Part shown: piece after piece, positions 54,630 to 64,000 of the stretch | How positions within the stretch are numbered: position 1 is the first letter of the stretch | Layout: the number at the start of each line of letters is the position of its first letter | Assembly (NCBI RefSeq): GCF_001713375.1 | Contig: NZ_CP016449.1 | Span: forward strand, 868,001-932,000 | Direction of reading: 5' to 3' | DNA: 64,000 bases | Source of the DNA: Hydrogenophaga sp. RAC07 | GTDB lineage: Bacteria > Pseudomonadota > Gammaproteobacteria > Burkholderiales > Burkholderiaceae_C | Made by a program: the position numbers and the translations under genes | The notes under the pieces: generated by a model | What the model was told of the DNA's origin: nothing | Databases searched by the model: none | Seen by the model: the letters and a program-made list of their open reading frames with translations, nothing else

Positions 54630-55259
54630 TTGTCATTGTTCTATCCCCTGCTGGCCACCCTGGCCGCCTACCTGATCGGTTCGCTCTCGTTTGCCGTGCT
54701 CGTGAGCCGTTCCATGGGCCTGAACGACCCGCGCACCTACGGCAGCAAAAACCCCGGCGCCACCAATGTGCTGCGCTCGGGCAACAAGGCCGCTGCGGTC
54801 ATCACCCTGTTGCTCGATGCGCTCAAGGGCTGGTTGCCGGTGGTGGCGGTGAAGTGGTGGGGCGAAGCGCATGGCCTGGGCGACGGTACCGTGGCGCTGG
54901 TCGGCCTCGCGGCCTTTCTCAGCCACCTGTATCCGGTGTTCTTCCGCTTCCAGGGCGGCAAGGGCGTGGCCACCGCAGCCGGCGTGATCTTTGGCTTCCA
55001 GCCCTGGCTGGGGCTGGCTGCGCTGGCCACCTGGGTGATCATGGCGGTGTTCTTTCGCTACTCGTCGCTGGCCTCCATCGTCACGGCTGTGTTCGCCCCC
55101 GCGTTTTTCCTGCTGGGGCATCGTGTGGCCTGGGATGCACCCGGGGTGCAGGTGATGAGCCTGGTGGTCATGGGCATGCTGCTGGTCTACCGGCATGCGG
55201 AGAACATCAACCGGCTGATGGCCGGCAAGGAAAGCAAGTTGGGCGCCAAAAAATCATGA
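54630..55259 (+). CDS. plsY: Acyl-phosphate glycerol-3-phosphate acyltransferase PlsY
   Basis: A 209-residue inner-membrane protein with about five hydrophobic helices and the three PlsY loops: GSLSFAVLVSR / YGSKNPGATNVLR, a central HLYPVFFRFQGGKGVATAAG, and a C-terminal YRHAENINRLMAGKE. It starts lipid synthesis by acylating glycerol-3-phosphate. The start is TTG after GAGGAG. Its stop overlaps the next gene by 4 bases. Confidence 0.96.
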   Translation: MSLFYPLLATLAAYLIGSLSFAVLVSRSMGLNDPRTYGSKNPGATNVLRSGNKAAAVITLLLDALKGWLPVVAVKWWGEAHGLGDGTVALVGLAAFLSHLYPVFFRFQGGKGVATAAGVIFGFQPWLGLAALATWVIMAVFFRYSSLASIVTAVFAPAFFLLGHRVAWDAPGVQVMSLVVMGMLLVYRHAENINRLMAGKESKLGAKKS

Positions 55260-55618
55260 GTCAGCACATCACCCGCATCGGCGTGGCCGCGCGTTACAGC
55301 GAAGCTGCTGTGTTCAACGGTGTCGTTTACCTCGCCGGCATGGTGCCCGAGCGCGGCGACACCGACATCCGGGGTCAGACCGAAGACGTGCTGGAACAGG
55401 TGCAGCAGCGTCTGCTGGAAGCCGGCAGCGACAAGTCGCGCATCCTGCGAGCGCAGATCTTCCTGACCGACATCGCCGAGATCGGCGTGATGAACGAGGT
55501 GTGGGACGCCTGGGTGGTGGCGGGCACCGCGCCGCCTCGGGCCACGGTGCAGGCGGCCCTGGCCAACCCGGCCTACCGGATCGAGATTGTCGTGACCGCC
55601 GCACAGAAAGCGCTGTGA
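55256..55618 (+). CDS. RidA/YjgF-family protein
   Basis: A 120-residue Rid-family member (reactive enamine/imine deaminase fold). The key Arg is in PPRATVQAALANP, and VVYLAGMVPE and IFLTDIAEIGVMNEVWDAW are family segments. It is coupled to plsY by an ATGA overlap. The likely role is removing reactive imine intermediates of amino-acid metabolism. Confidence 0.9.
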   Translation: MSQHITRIGVAARYSEAAVFNGVVYLAGMVPERGDTDIRGQTEDVLEQVQQRLLEAGSDKSRILRAQIFLTDIAEIGVMNEVWDAWVVAGTAPPRATVQAALANPAYRIEIVVTAAQKAL

Positions 55619-56260
55619 TCAGTAGCGCTTGTCCAGCGTGAGCTGATCGTTGGTGCGCTGCATCTGGAAGCGCGTGAGAAAGCTGTTGCCCAGCAAGACG
55701 AACGCCATCGACTGGGGCAACACGATGGCCGACACGTCGTACACCTGCGCTTCACCGATGCGCACCGAGTCCAGCCGGATCTGGTGGCCGACCACATCAC
55801 CATTGGCGGTGGCCACGCGCACCTTCTGACCCTGCTCGTACTTGAGGTTGATGCGCTTGGCATCCGATTCGCTCATGATCACTTGCGTGGCGCCCGTGTC
55901 CACCATGAACTGGACCTGCCGGCCATTGATCTGACCGGGTGGCATGAAGTGGCCCTGCGCGTCGGCGGTGAGCACGATGCGCTGGGAGCCTGCATCGGCT
56001 TTGGCCCGCCCCAGGCTCACCGGCGCTTCGCCCACCCGCAGGGTCTGGCGCTGTCCGTTGACCTCGATCACCGCCGTCTCGCCCTGCAGGCTCAGCAGCT
56101 TCACGCCCTGGTGCGCCTGGCCGGGTCTCAGGAAACGCGGCGCGGCCGCGTCGATGGTGACCAGCGCCTTGCCGCCGGCCACGCCGGAAAGCGCCACCTG
56201 CTGCGCTGCCGCTGGAAAAGCCAGCAGCACGCCGACTGCGAGTGCGCAGGCGCGGACCAT
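55619..56260 (-). CDS. Retropepsin-like aspartic protease (TIGR02281/clan AA type)
   Basis: A 213-residue protein with a signal peptide (to about AFPAAAQQ) and a single retropepsin domain, active-site motif FMVDTGATQVIMSES (Asp-Thr-Gly), and the flap/C-terminal segment FVLLGNSFLTRFQ. Such proteins act as dimers in the periplasm. It is adjacent to yajQ, 1 base apart. Its substrate is unknown. Confidence 0.88.
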   Translation of the reverse strand: MVRACALAVGVLLAFPAAAQQVALSGVAGGKALVTIDAAAPRFLRPGQAHQGVKLLSLQGETAVIEVNGQRQTLRVGEAPVSLGRAKADAGSQRIVLTADAQGHFMPPGQINGRQVQFMVDTGATQVIMSESDAKRINLKYEQGQKVRVATANGDVVGHQIRLDSVRIGEAQVYDVSAIVLPQSMAFVLLGNSFLTRFQMQRTNDQLTLDKRY

Positions 56261-56261
56261 C

Positions 56262-56747
56262 TCAATCGCGAAAGTTGTTGAAAGAAAGTGGCAGGTCTTT
56301 CAGCTCGGACTTGATAAGCGCCATAGCCGCCTGGAGGTCGTCACGCTTGGCCCCCGTCACCCGGACCGCGTCGCCCTGGATGGCGCCCTGCACCTTGAGC
56401 TTGCTGGCCTTGATGGCCTGCTGGATCTTCTTGCCGTCTTCGGTGCTCACGCCGTTGCGCACCTTCACCACCTGCTTGACCTTGTCACCACCGACTTTTT
56501 CGACCTTGCCCACGTCCAGGAAACGCGCGTCGACACCGCGTTTGGTGAGTTTGCCGCGCAGCACGTCGTCGATCTGCTGAAGCTGGAAGTCGGCGTCGCC
56601 GTGCAGGATGATTTCCTTGTCCTTGAGCTCGATCGCCGCGCTCGTGCCCTTGAAATCAAAGCGGGTCCCGATTTCGCGCGCGACCTGATCGACCGCATTT
56701 TTCACTTCAACGAAATCGGCTTCAAGAACGGTGTCAAAAGAAGGCAT
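56262..56747 (-). CDS. yajQ: YajQ-family nucleotide-binding protein
   Basis: A 161-residue protein matching YajQ in length and sequence: [21 protein letters not shown] at the start, [19 protein letters not shown] and LSFNNFRD at the end. YajQ proteins bind cyclic di-GMP in Xanthomonas and nucleic acids elsewhere. The ATG at 56747 is a clean family start. Divergent from murB by 40 bases. Confidence 0.95.
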   Translation of the reverse strand: MPSFDTVLEADFVEVKNAVDQVAREIGTRFDFKGTSAAIELKDKEIILHGDADFQLQQIDDVLRGKLTKRGVDARFLDVGKVEKVGGDKVKQVVKVRNGVSTEDGKKIQQAIKASKLKVQGAIQGDAVRVTGAKRDDLQAAMALIKSELKDLPLSFNNFRD

Positions 56748-56787
56748 GCTGGGGGTCTTGCAAAAAGGTGGATGAGAGAATCGAAGA

Positions 56788-57837
56788 ATGTTAGTCGAGA
56801 ACAACGTGGCGCTCCAGCCATACAACACTTTTGGCATTGTGGCCAGGGCGCAGCGCCTGGTGCGCGTGCGCACCACAGACGACGTGCTGGCGCTGCTGGC
56901 CGACACGGACGTGCGCACGGCGTCGGGCACGCCACCCTTTGTGCTGGGGGGCGGCAGCAACCTGGTGATCACCGGCGACATCAAGCAGCTGGTCATCAAG
57001 GTCGAGATCACCGGGCGGCGGCTGGTGGAAGAAACCGACAAGGGGTGGCTGGTGGAGGCCGGAGCCGGCGAGGACTGGCACGACTTCGTGCGGTGGACGC
57101 TGGAACAGGGCTTCCCCGGCCTGGAGAACCTGGCGCTGATTCCGGGCACGGTGGGGGCTTCGCCGGTGCAGAACATCGGGGCCTACGGCGTGGAACTGCA
57201 GGACCGTTTCAGCGCACTGGACGCCATCGACCTGCAGACCGGTCAGAGCTTCACGCTGGACGCGGCCAAGTGCGGTTTTGGATACCGGGACTCGGTGTTC
57301 AAACACGCGCCAGCCGGCGAGAAAGGGCTGGGCCTGGCCGGTCGTGCGCTCATCACCCAGGTGCGTTTCTGGCTGCCCAAGCCGTGGAAGGCGGTGCTGG
57401 GTTATGCCGACCTGGACCGCAAGATGGCGGAGAGCGGCGTTTCATCGCCGAGCGCGCAGCAGATCTTTGACTGGGTCTGCGCGATCCGCCGCGCCAAGCT
57501 GCCCGACCCGGCGGTGATCGGCAACGCCGGCAGTTTCTTCAAGAACCCCACGGTGTCCCGCGAGCAGTGCGCCGACATCATCGCGCGCGAGCCCAAGGTG
57601 GTGCACTACCCCATGGCCGACGGCAGCATCAAGCTGGCCGCGGGCTGGCTCATCGACGCCTGCGGCTGGAAGGGCAAGGGCGTGGGCAGCGCAGGCGTGT
57701 ACGAGCGTCAGGCGCTGGTGCTGGTGAACCGGGGCGGCGCCACCGGCGGTGAGGTGATGACGCTGGCCAAGGCGATCCAGACCAGCGTCTACGAGCGCTT
57801 CGGCATCTTGCTGGAGGCCGAGCCGGTGGTGGTGTGA
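56788..57837 (+). CDS. murB: UDP-N-acetylmuramate dehydrogenase
   Basis: A 349-residue type I MurB. FAD-binding motif [10 protein letters not shown] near residue 50, [26 protein letters not shown], and [17 protein letters not shown] with the active-site Ser. It reduces UDP-GlcNAc-enolpyruvate to UDP-MurNAc in the cytoplasm for peptidoglycan synthesis. Confidence 0.96.
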   Translation: MLVENNVALQPYNTFGIVARAQRLVRVRTTDDVLALLADTDVRTASGTPPFVLGGGSNLVITGDIKQLVIKVEITGRRLVEETDKGWLVEAGAGEDWHDFVRWTLEQGFPGLENLALIPGTVGASPVQNIGAYGVELQDRFSALDAIDLQTGQSFTLDAAKCGFGYRDSVFKHAPAGEKGLGLAGRALITQVRFWLPKPWKAVLGYADLDRKMAESGVSSPSAQQIFDWVCAIRRAKLPDPAVIGNAGSFFKNPTVSREQCADIIAREPKVVHYPMADGSIKLAAGWLIDACGWKGKGVGSAGVYERQALVLVNRGGATGGEVMTLAKAIQTSVYERFGILLEAEPVVV

Positions 57838-57870
57838 CGGGCGGCCCTGCTGTTGAGGCAGGGTGCTGCG

Positions 57871-58848
57871 TCACATCAACAGATGTTCGCCTGCGTTGTC
57901 CCCGCCCAGGATCACGTAGTTCACCTTGCGCACGTCCATCAACTTCGTGCCACCCGAGTAGCTGATGGAGCTCTGCACGTCCTGCTCCATTTCCACCAGC
58001 GTGTCGGCCAGCTTGCCCTTGATGGGCTCCAGAATGCGCTTGCCCTCCACGTGCTTGTACTCGCCTTTGTTGAAGTCGCTGGCCGAGCCGTAGTACTCCT
58101 TGTAGAGCACACCGTCGACCTCCACCGTCTGGCCCGGTGACTCCTCGTGACCCGCGAAGAGCGAACCGATCATCACCATCGAAGCCCCGAACCGCACGCT
58201 CTTGGCGATGTCGCCGTGGCTGCGGATGCCGCCGTCGGCGATGATGGGTTTGGTCGCCACGCGGGCACACCACTTGAGCGCGCTGAGCTGCCAGCCACCG
58301 GTGCCAAAACCTGTCTTGAGCTTGGTGATGCACACCTTGCCCGGGCCCACGCCCACCTTGGTCGCGTCCGCGCCCCAGGTCTCCAGATCGATCACCGCCT
58401 CGGGCGTGGCCACGTTGCCCGCGATCACGAACGACGACGGCAGTTTTTCCTTCAGGTAGCCGATCATGTTCTTCACGCTGTCGGCGTGGCCGTGCGCGAT
58501 GTCGATGGTGATGTATTCGGGCGCCAGGCCCTCGGCCACCAGCTGGTCCACCGTGGCGTAGTCGGGCGCTTTCACGCCCAGCGAGATCGAGGCGTACACA
58601 TCGTGCGCGCGCATGTCGCGCACGAACTTCAGGTTGTCCAGGTCGAAGCGGTGCATCACGTAGAAGTAACCGTGTTTGGCCAGCCAGACGCAGATGGACT
58701 CGTCCACCACCGTCTTCATGTTGGCCGGCACCACCGGCAGACGAAACTTGCGCCCGCCGAGCTCCACACCGGCGTCGCACTCCGAACGGCTTTCCACGCG
58801 GCACTTGCGCGGCAGCAGCAGGACGTTGTCGTAGTCGAATATCTCCAT
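57871..58848 (-). CDS. guaC: GMP reductase
   Basis: A 325-residue member of the IMPDH/GMPR family without the CBS module of GuaB. The active-site loop is [22 protein letters not shown] (Cys near residue 173), with the phosphate-binding [14 protein letters not shown] and [14 protein letters not shown]. It converts GMP to IMP with NADPH. The ATG at 58848 opens [13 protein letters not shown], the family start. A hairpin-plus-U-tract in its leader suggests attenuation (58906-58952). Confidence 0.94.
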   Translation of the reverse strand: MEIFDYDNVLLLPRKCRVESRSECDAGVELGGRKFRLPVVPANMKTVVDESICVWLAKHGYFYVMHRFDLDNLKFVRDMRAHDVYASISLGVKAPDYATVDQLVAEGLAPEYITIDIAHGHADSVKNMIGYLKEKLPSSFVIAGNVATPEAVIDLETWGADATKVGVGPGKVCITKLKTGFGTGGWQLSALKWCARVATKPIIADGGIRSHGDIAKSVRFGASMVMIGSLFAGHEESPGQTVEVDGVLYKEYYGSASDFNKGEYKHVEGKRILEPIKGKLADTLVEMEQDVQSSISYSGGTKLMDVRKVNYVILGGDNAGEHLLM

Positions 58849-58905
58849 AAGAACCAGGCTCCAGAAAACTGTTGTTGAACAGGGAGAGCGCTTGGCTTGG
58901 CCGGC

Positions 58906-58952
58906 TTTGTGCGTCGGGCACAAAAAACCGGGCGCAAGAATCTTGGGCCCGG
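58906..58952 (-). promoter_or_regulatory. Attenuator-like hairpins in the guaC leader
   Basis: On the minus strand CCGGGC...CAAGA-TCTTG...GCCCGG (58952-58928) is a strong stem-loop followed by TTTTTT (58927-58922), a full intrinsic terminator about 75 bases before the guaC start. No gene lies upstream on that strand; uvrD diverges. A second hairpin, TTTGTGC/GCACAAA (58924-58906), overlaps the U tract. The arrangement fits conditional termination. Confidence 0.6.
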
Positions 58953-59073
58953 TGACTGATTCTAGGCGCCTTCGGCACCCGGGGGGCGGCTTTGCACACT
59001 GGCGACACCGTATGGCCGCCATACGCATGACCGTATACGGCGCGCGGTGCAGGGCGCTTCCTACAATCGAAGC

Positions 59074-61569
<2,496 letters not shown>

Positions 61570-61573
61570 TCGC

Positions 61574-63727
61574 TCAAGTTCCGATCACGCCGCCATCGTT
61601 TTTCGTGATGACGATGGTGGCGGAACGGGGGCGCTGGCCGGCGCCGTAACCGGCGTTCGCGGGCCAGCGGCTCTCGTACTTCGACGGGTCGTTCACGTCC
61701 GACATCTTCGTGTTCTCGCCCGCGTGCTGGATGTTCACGAAGATTGCACGGCCGTCGGGCGTTTCGGTGATGCCGGTGATCTCGGCGCCCTTGGGCCCGA
61801 CCAGAAAACGCTTGAGCGTGGCCGGCGTCTGCGCTTTGCCCACGTGCGTCGTCACCTGCTTGTCGCCATGCATCAGCGTCCTGGCGCCGCCGTCGCCGCG
61901 CTGGCCGGGCAGGGCGGCCAGCAGCATGCAGTTGGTCTTGTCGGTGTAGGCACCGTCGTCGGTCTGGATCCAGCACAGGCCAGTGGCCTTGCTGAACACC
62001 AGGCCGTCGGGTGAGGACAGGTCGTTGTCGTCGGTCAGGCTGGAGAGGTTGACCTTCGATTTGTCGGCGTCGGCTTCCGAAGCGAAGAGGTAGATGTCCC
62101 ACTGGAACGATGCGTCGGCCGGGTTCTTCTGCGACATGCGCACGATGTGGCCGTGCACGTTGCCCTTCTGTTCCTTGCCGGCCTTCATGTCCGCATAGAC
62201 GCGCGGGTTGGCGCTGTCCACCGTGGCCACGGTGCGCGCGCTGTTGTTGGTCAGCGTGATGTAGACCTCGCCGTTCTTCGGGTTCACGCCGCCCCACTCG
62301 GGACGGTCCATCTTGGTGGCGCCCACCGCGTCGGCGGCCAGGCGGGTGAACACGGCCACGTCGGCTTCGCTCTTGAATTCGAAGTACGAGCTGTTGGCGA
62401 TCACCGGGTTGTCCATCGACAACTCCAGCCATTCGCCGGTGCCGTCGCCCTTGAAGCGCGCGGCAAACAGCGTGCCCTTGTCGAGGTACTTGTCGCCAGC
62501 GGCCAGGCGGTTGGCGGGGTTGGCGTCAGCCGGGTCCCACTTGGCGCTGGAGACGAACTTGTAGATGTACTCGCCGCGCGCGTCGTCGCCCATGTAGGCC
62601 ACCACCGGCTGACCGGCCACGGCGCGAGCGAAGGTGGCGTTTTCGTGGCCCATGCGGCCCAAGGCTGTGCGCTTGCGCAGCGTGCTGTTCTTGTCGTAGG
62701 GGTCGAGCTCGACGATGTAGCCGAACGTGTTCATCTCGTTGCGGAAGTCGTCCTTGGCGCTGGCGCCCACGGCGCTGTTGTTCCAGCGAGCGTAGGTGTC
62801 GGCCGCGCCGCCGCTTTCCCAGCCGTGGCGGCTGGCGGCGCCGGCCTTGCGACCGTAGCGGTTGAGGGCCTGGACCTGTTTGTCCTTCTTGCGCGCGTCG
62901 TCGTCTTTCGCGTCGCGGAAGAAGTAGCCGAACCAGTTTTCTTCGCCCGAGATGAAGGTGCCCCAGGGCGTGCGGCCGGTGCCGCAGTTGTTGAGCGTGC
63001 CGCGGGCCTGGGTGCCGTCGGGGCTGTACTTGGTGACCAGGTGCTCGCTGCCGCGCGCCGGGCCGTGCACGGTCACCGGCGTCATGGTGGTGACGCGGCG
63101 GTTGAACGCCGAGGCCGGCTTGTTGGCCCAGGCCTTGCCGTCGGTCTGCACTTCAACCACCGACAGGCCGTGGATCATGAGTTCCTTGTCGATCTCGGCC
63201 GCAGGACGGGGCAGCACCGAGGTGCCGCCGTTGGCGTGGATGAAGAAAGAGCTGAGCTTTTCGTCGGTGGTGGCTTCGTGGTTCATGGCCAGCAGGCCAC
63301 GCGAGTTGAAGCTGTCCGATGGTTTGCCCGATGCGTCCAGGCCGAACCACTCGATACCGTCGTGGTAGTCACCGGCGCGGTTGCCGAAGTCGGCGTCGGT
63401 GCCGTCGTTCTTGAAGGCCGGGGTGCTGCCGGTCAGCGGGTCGCCCAGGGCGTAGATCACGCGTGCGGTGTAGCCCTCGGGCACGGTCACCTGGTCGGCC
63501 ATGGTCTTGGCCACAGGCTTGAACCCCAGGCCGCTCACCGGCGCCACCGGGCCGCTGGTGGCGCAGCCGGTCAAGGCCGTACCGCCCAGTGCGGCGGCGC
63601 TTGCTCCGCCCAGCAGGCTGCGGCGGCTGAGGCGGGCGCTCAGCACACTGTCGAAGGCGGGGTTGGCGCTGGTGTTGGAGTCTTCGTCATTGAAGTGGGC
63701 GTTCTGGCGTGGGGTGTTTGTGGTCAT
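61574..63727 (-). CDS. phoX: PhoX-family alkaline phosphatase (DUF839)
   Basis: A 717-residue exported enzyme. A twin-arginine signal (LSRRSLLGGASAAALGG, residues about 32-48) precedes the DUF839/PhoX domain; GLLAMNHEATTDEKL, WGTFISGEENWFGYF and SPDGLVF are PhoX blocks that bind iron and calcium. It frees phosphate from esters under phosphate starvation. Its ATG overlaps the stop of psd by 3 bases. A Pho box lies 48 bases upstream. Confidence 0.93.
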   Translation of the reverse strand: MTTNTPRQNAHFNDEDSNTSANPAFDSVLSARLSRRSLLGGASAAALGGTALTGCATSGPVAPVSGLGFKPVAKTMADQVTVPEGYTARVIYALGDPLTGSTPAFKNDGTDADFGNRAGDYHDGIEWFGLDASGKPSDSFNSRGLLAMNHEATTDEKLSSFFIHANGGTSVLPRPAAEIDKELMIHGLSVVEVQTDGKAWANKPASAFNRRVTTMTPVTVHGPARGSEHLVTKYSPDGTQARGTLNNCGTGRTPWGTFISGEENWFGYFFRDAKDDDARKKDKQVQALNRYGRKAGAASRHGWESGGAADTYARWNNSAVGASAKDDFRNEMNTFGYIVELDPYDKNSTLRKRTALGRMGHENATFARAVAGQPVVAYMGDDARGEYIYKFVSSAKWDPADANPANRLAAGDKYLDKGTLFAARFKGDGTGEWLELSMDNPVIANSSYFEFKSEADVAVFTRLAADAVGATKMDRPEWGGVNPKNGEVYITLTNNSARTVATVDSANPRVYADMKAGKEQKGNVHGHIVRMSQKNPADASFQWDIYLFASEADADKSKVNLSSLTDDNDLSSPDGLVFSKATGLCWIQTDDGAYTDKTNCMLLAALPGQRGDGGARTLMHGDKQVTTHVGKAQTPATLKRFLVGPKGAEITGITETPDGRAIFVNIQHAGENTKMSDVNDPSKYESRWPANAGYGAGQRPRSATIVITKNDGGVIGT

Positions 63728-64000
63728 GTGCTCGTCCTCGTGTTGGTTGACGCAACCGATGATGTACAAGTGAAATGACCGTTCTGTGACAACCCCCGGG
63801 GGTTGTCAAACAAGGCCTCGCCCATGCGGATGTGTCGTCCTGTCATCACGCTTTCATTCAAGGTGACGCCCGGCGGCGCAAACACCAGGATGGTCGAGCC
63901 GTGTTCGAACCAGCCCATCTCCTCGCCCTTCTCATAGGTGGCGTGGCATGGCAATTCGTTCGGTCCCCGGTAGCGGATGTTGAGCGCCACGTCCACCGCG
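63724..64000 (-). CDS. psd: Phosphatidylserine decarboxylase, C-terminal fragment (runs off the window)
   Basis: Ends in YEKGEEMGWFEHGSTILVFAPPGVTL...GRHIRMGEALF, the C-terminal PSD segment; the processing site GST of the LGST type is visible as HGST, where autocleavage makes the pyruvoyl cofactor. The last 20 or so residues (SQNGHFTCTSSVASTNT...) look like non-conserved read-through past the domain into the phoX leader. The N-terminal part lies beyond 64000. Confidence 0.82.
   Translation of the reverse strand, partial: AVDVALNIRYRGPNELPCHATYEKGEEMGWFEHGSTILVFAPPGVTLNESVMTGRHIRMGEALFDNPRGLSQNGHFTCTSSVASTNTRTST
63775..63792 (-). promoter_or_regulatory. Pho box of phoX
   Basis: On the minus strand TTGTCAC (63792-63786), four bases (AGAA), then CGGTCAT (63781-63775): two 7-bp direct repeats matching CTGTCAT-N4-CTGTCAT, the PhoB site. 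A plausible -10 (TACATC) follows at about 10 bases, and the phoX ATG is at 63727. The box lies inside the 3' end of psd and next to a 20-bp perfect palindrome at 63788-63807. Confidence 0.82.

Noticed and set aside
57838..57870. Terminator between murB and guaC
   Set aside because: CCCTGC/GCAGGG can form a hairpin, but no T run follows on either strand, so it was not listed as a Rho-independent terminator.

Overview
The window looks like a chromosome segment of a GC-rich betaproteobacterium of the Comamonadaceae, most like Hydrogenophaga and its relatives. The evidence is a Calvin-cycle (cbb) operon next to cbbR, a complete thiosulfate-oxidising sox cluster, an Omp32-type porin, and housekeeping genes typical of Burkholderiales (guaC, yajQ, plsY, prfB). 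The family and genus are inferences from gene content, not from a database comparison.

Layout. 1-3.8 kb: thiamine genes, thiO-thiS-thiG (-), thiD (+), and the HMP permease cytX (-) behind a TPP riboswitch. 3.9-11.5 kb: cbbR divergent from cbbY-cbbF-cbbP-cbbT-cbbZ-cbbA, the Calvin-cycle regeneration enzymes without RuBisCO. 11.5-13.1 kb: a small unknown gene and what looks like a stray integron gene cassette (a methyltransferase between two attC-like sites) with no integrase. 13.1-22 kb: a sulfide/thiosulfate oxidation cluster, fccB and fccA (-), then soxC-soxD-cytochrome-soxY-soxZ-soxA-soxX-soxB (+). 22-24.5 kb: a porin and a DadA-like amino-acid oxidase.

24.58-43.34 kb is an 18.7-kb genomic island inserted in a tRNA-Thr(CGT) gene and bounded by a 48-bp perfect direct repeat. 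It carries a tyrosine integrase at one end, a small replication-like module with two families of DNA repeats, and then defence or conflict genes: (i) DUF4420 nuclease - Z1 helicase - DUF262 operon, divergent from a DNA C5-methyltransferase, with an HNH nuclease beyond; (ii) a DarT/NADAR DNA ADP-ribosylation toxin-antitoxin pair; (iii) a decayed IS3-family element; (iv) a three-gene operon of a small MqsR/RelE-like protein, an MqsA-like zinc-finger/HTH protein and a large KGGVGR-type ATPase with a helical repeat tail, preceded by two palindromic operators that bracket a promoter. System (iv) and the DUF262 form of system (i) are the best candidates for something undescribed.

43.3-64 kb returns to the core chromosome: a second FBPase, pepN, prfB with its programmed frameshift, an outer-membrane PagP-like protein, an alpha/beta hydrolase, an acyl-CoA synthetase, a deletion scar joining LysR and aldehyde-dehydrogenase remnants, an OmpA-type lipoprotein, an aldo/keto reductase, ybaK, plsY, ridA, a retropepsin-like protease, yajQ, murB, guaC (with an attenuator-like leader), a uvrD-type helicase carrying an in-frame interspersed palindromic repeat, and phoX with a Pho box that lies inside the 3' end of a partial psd gene.
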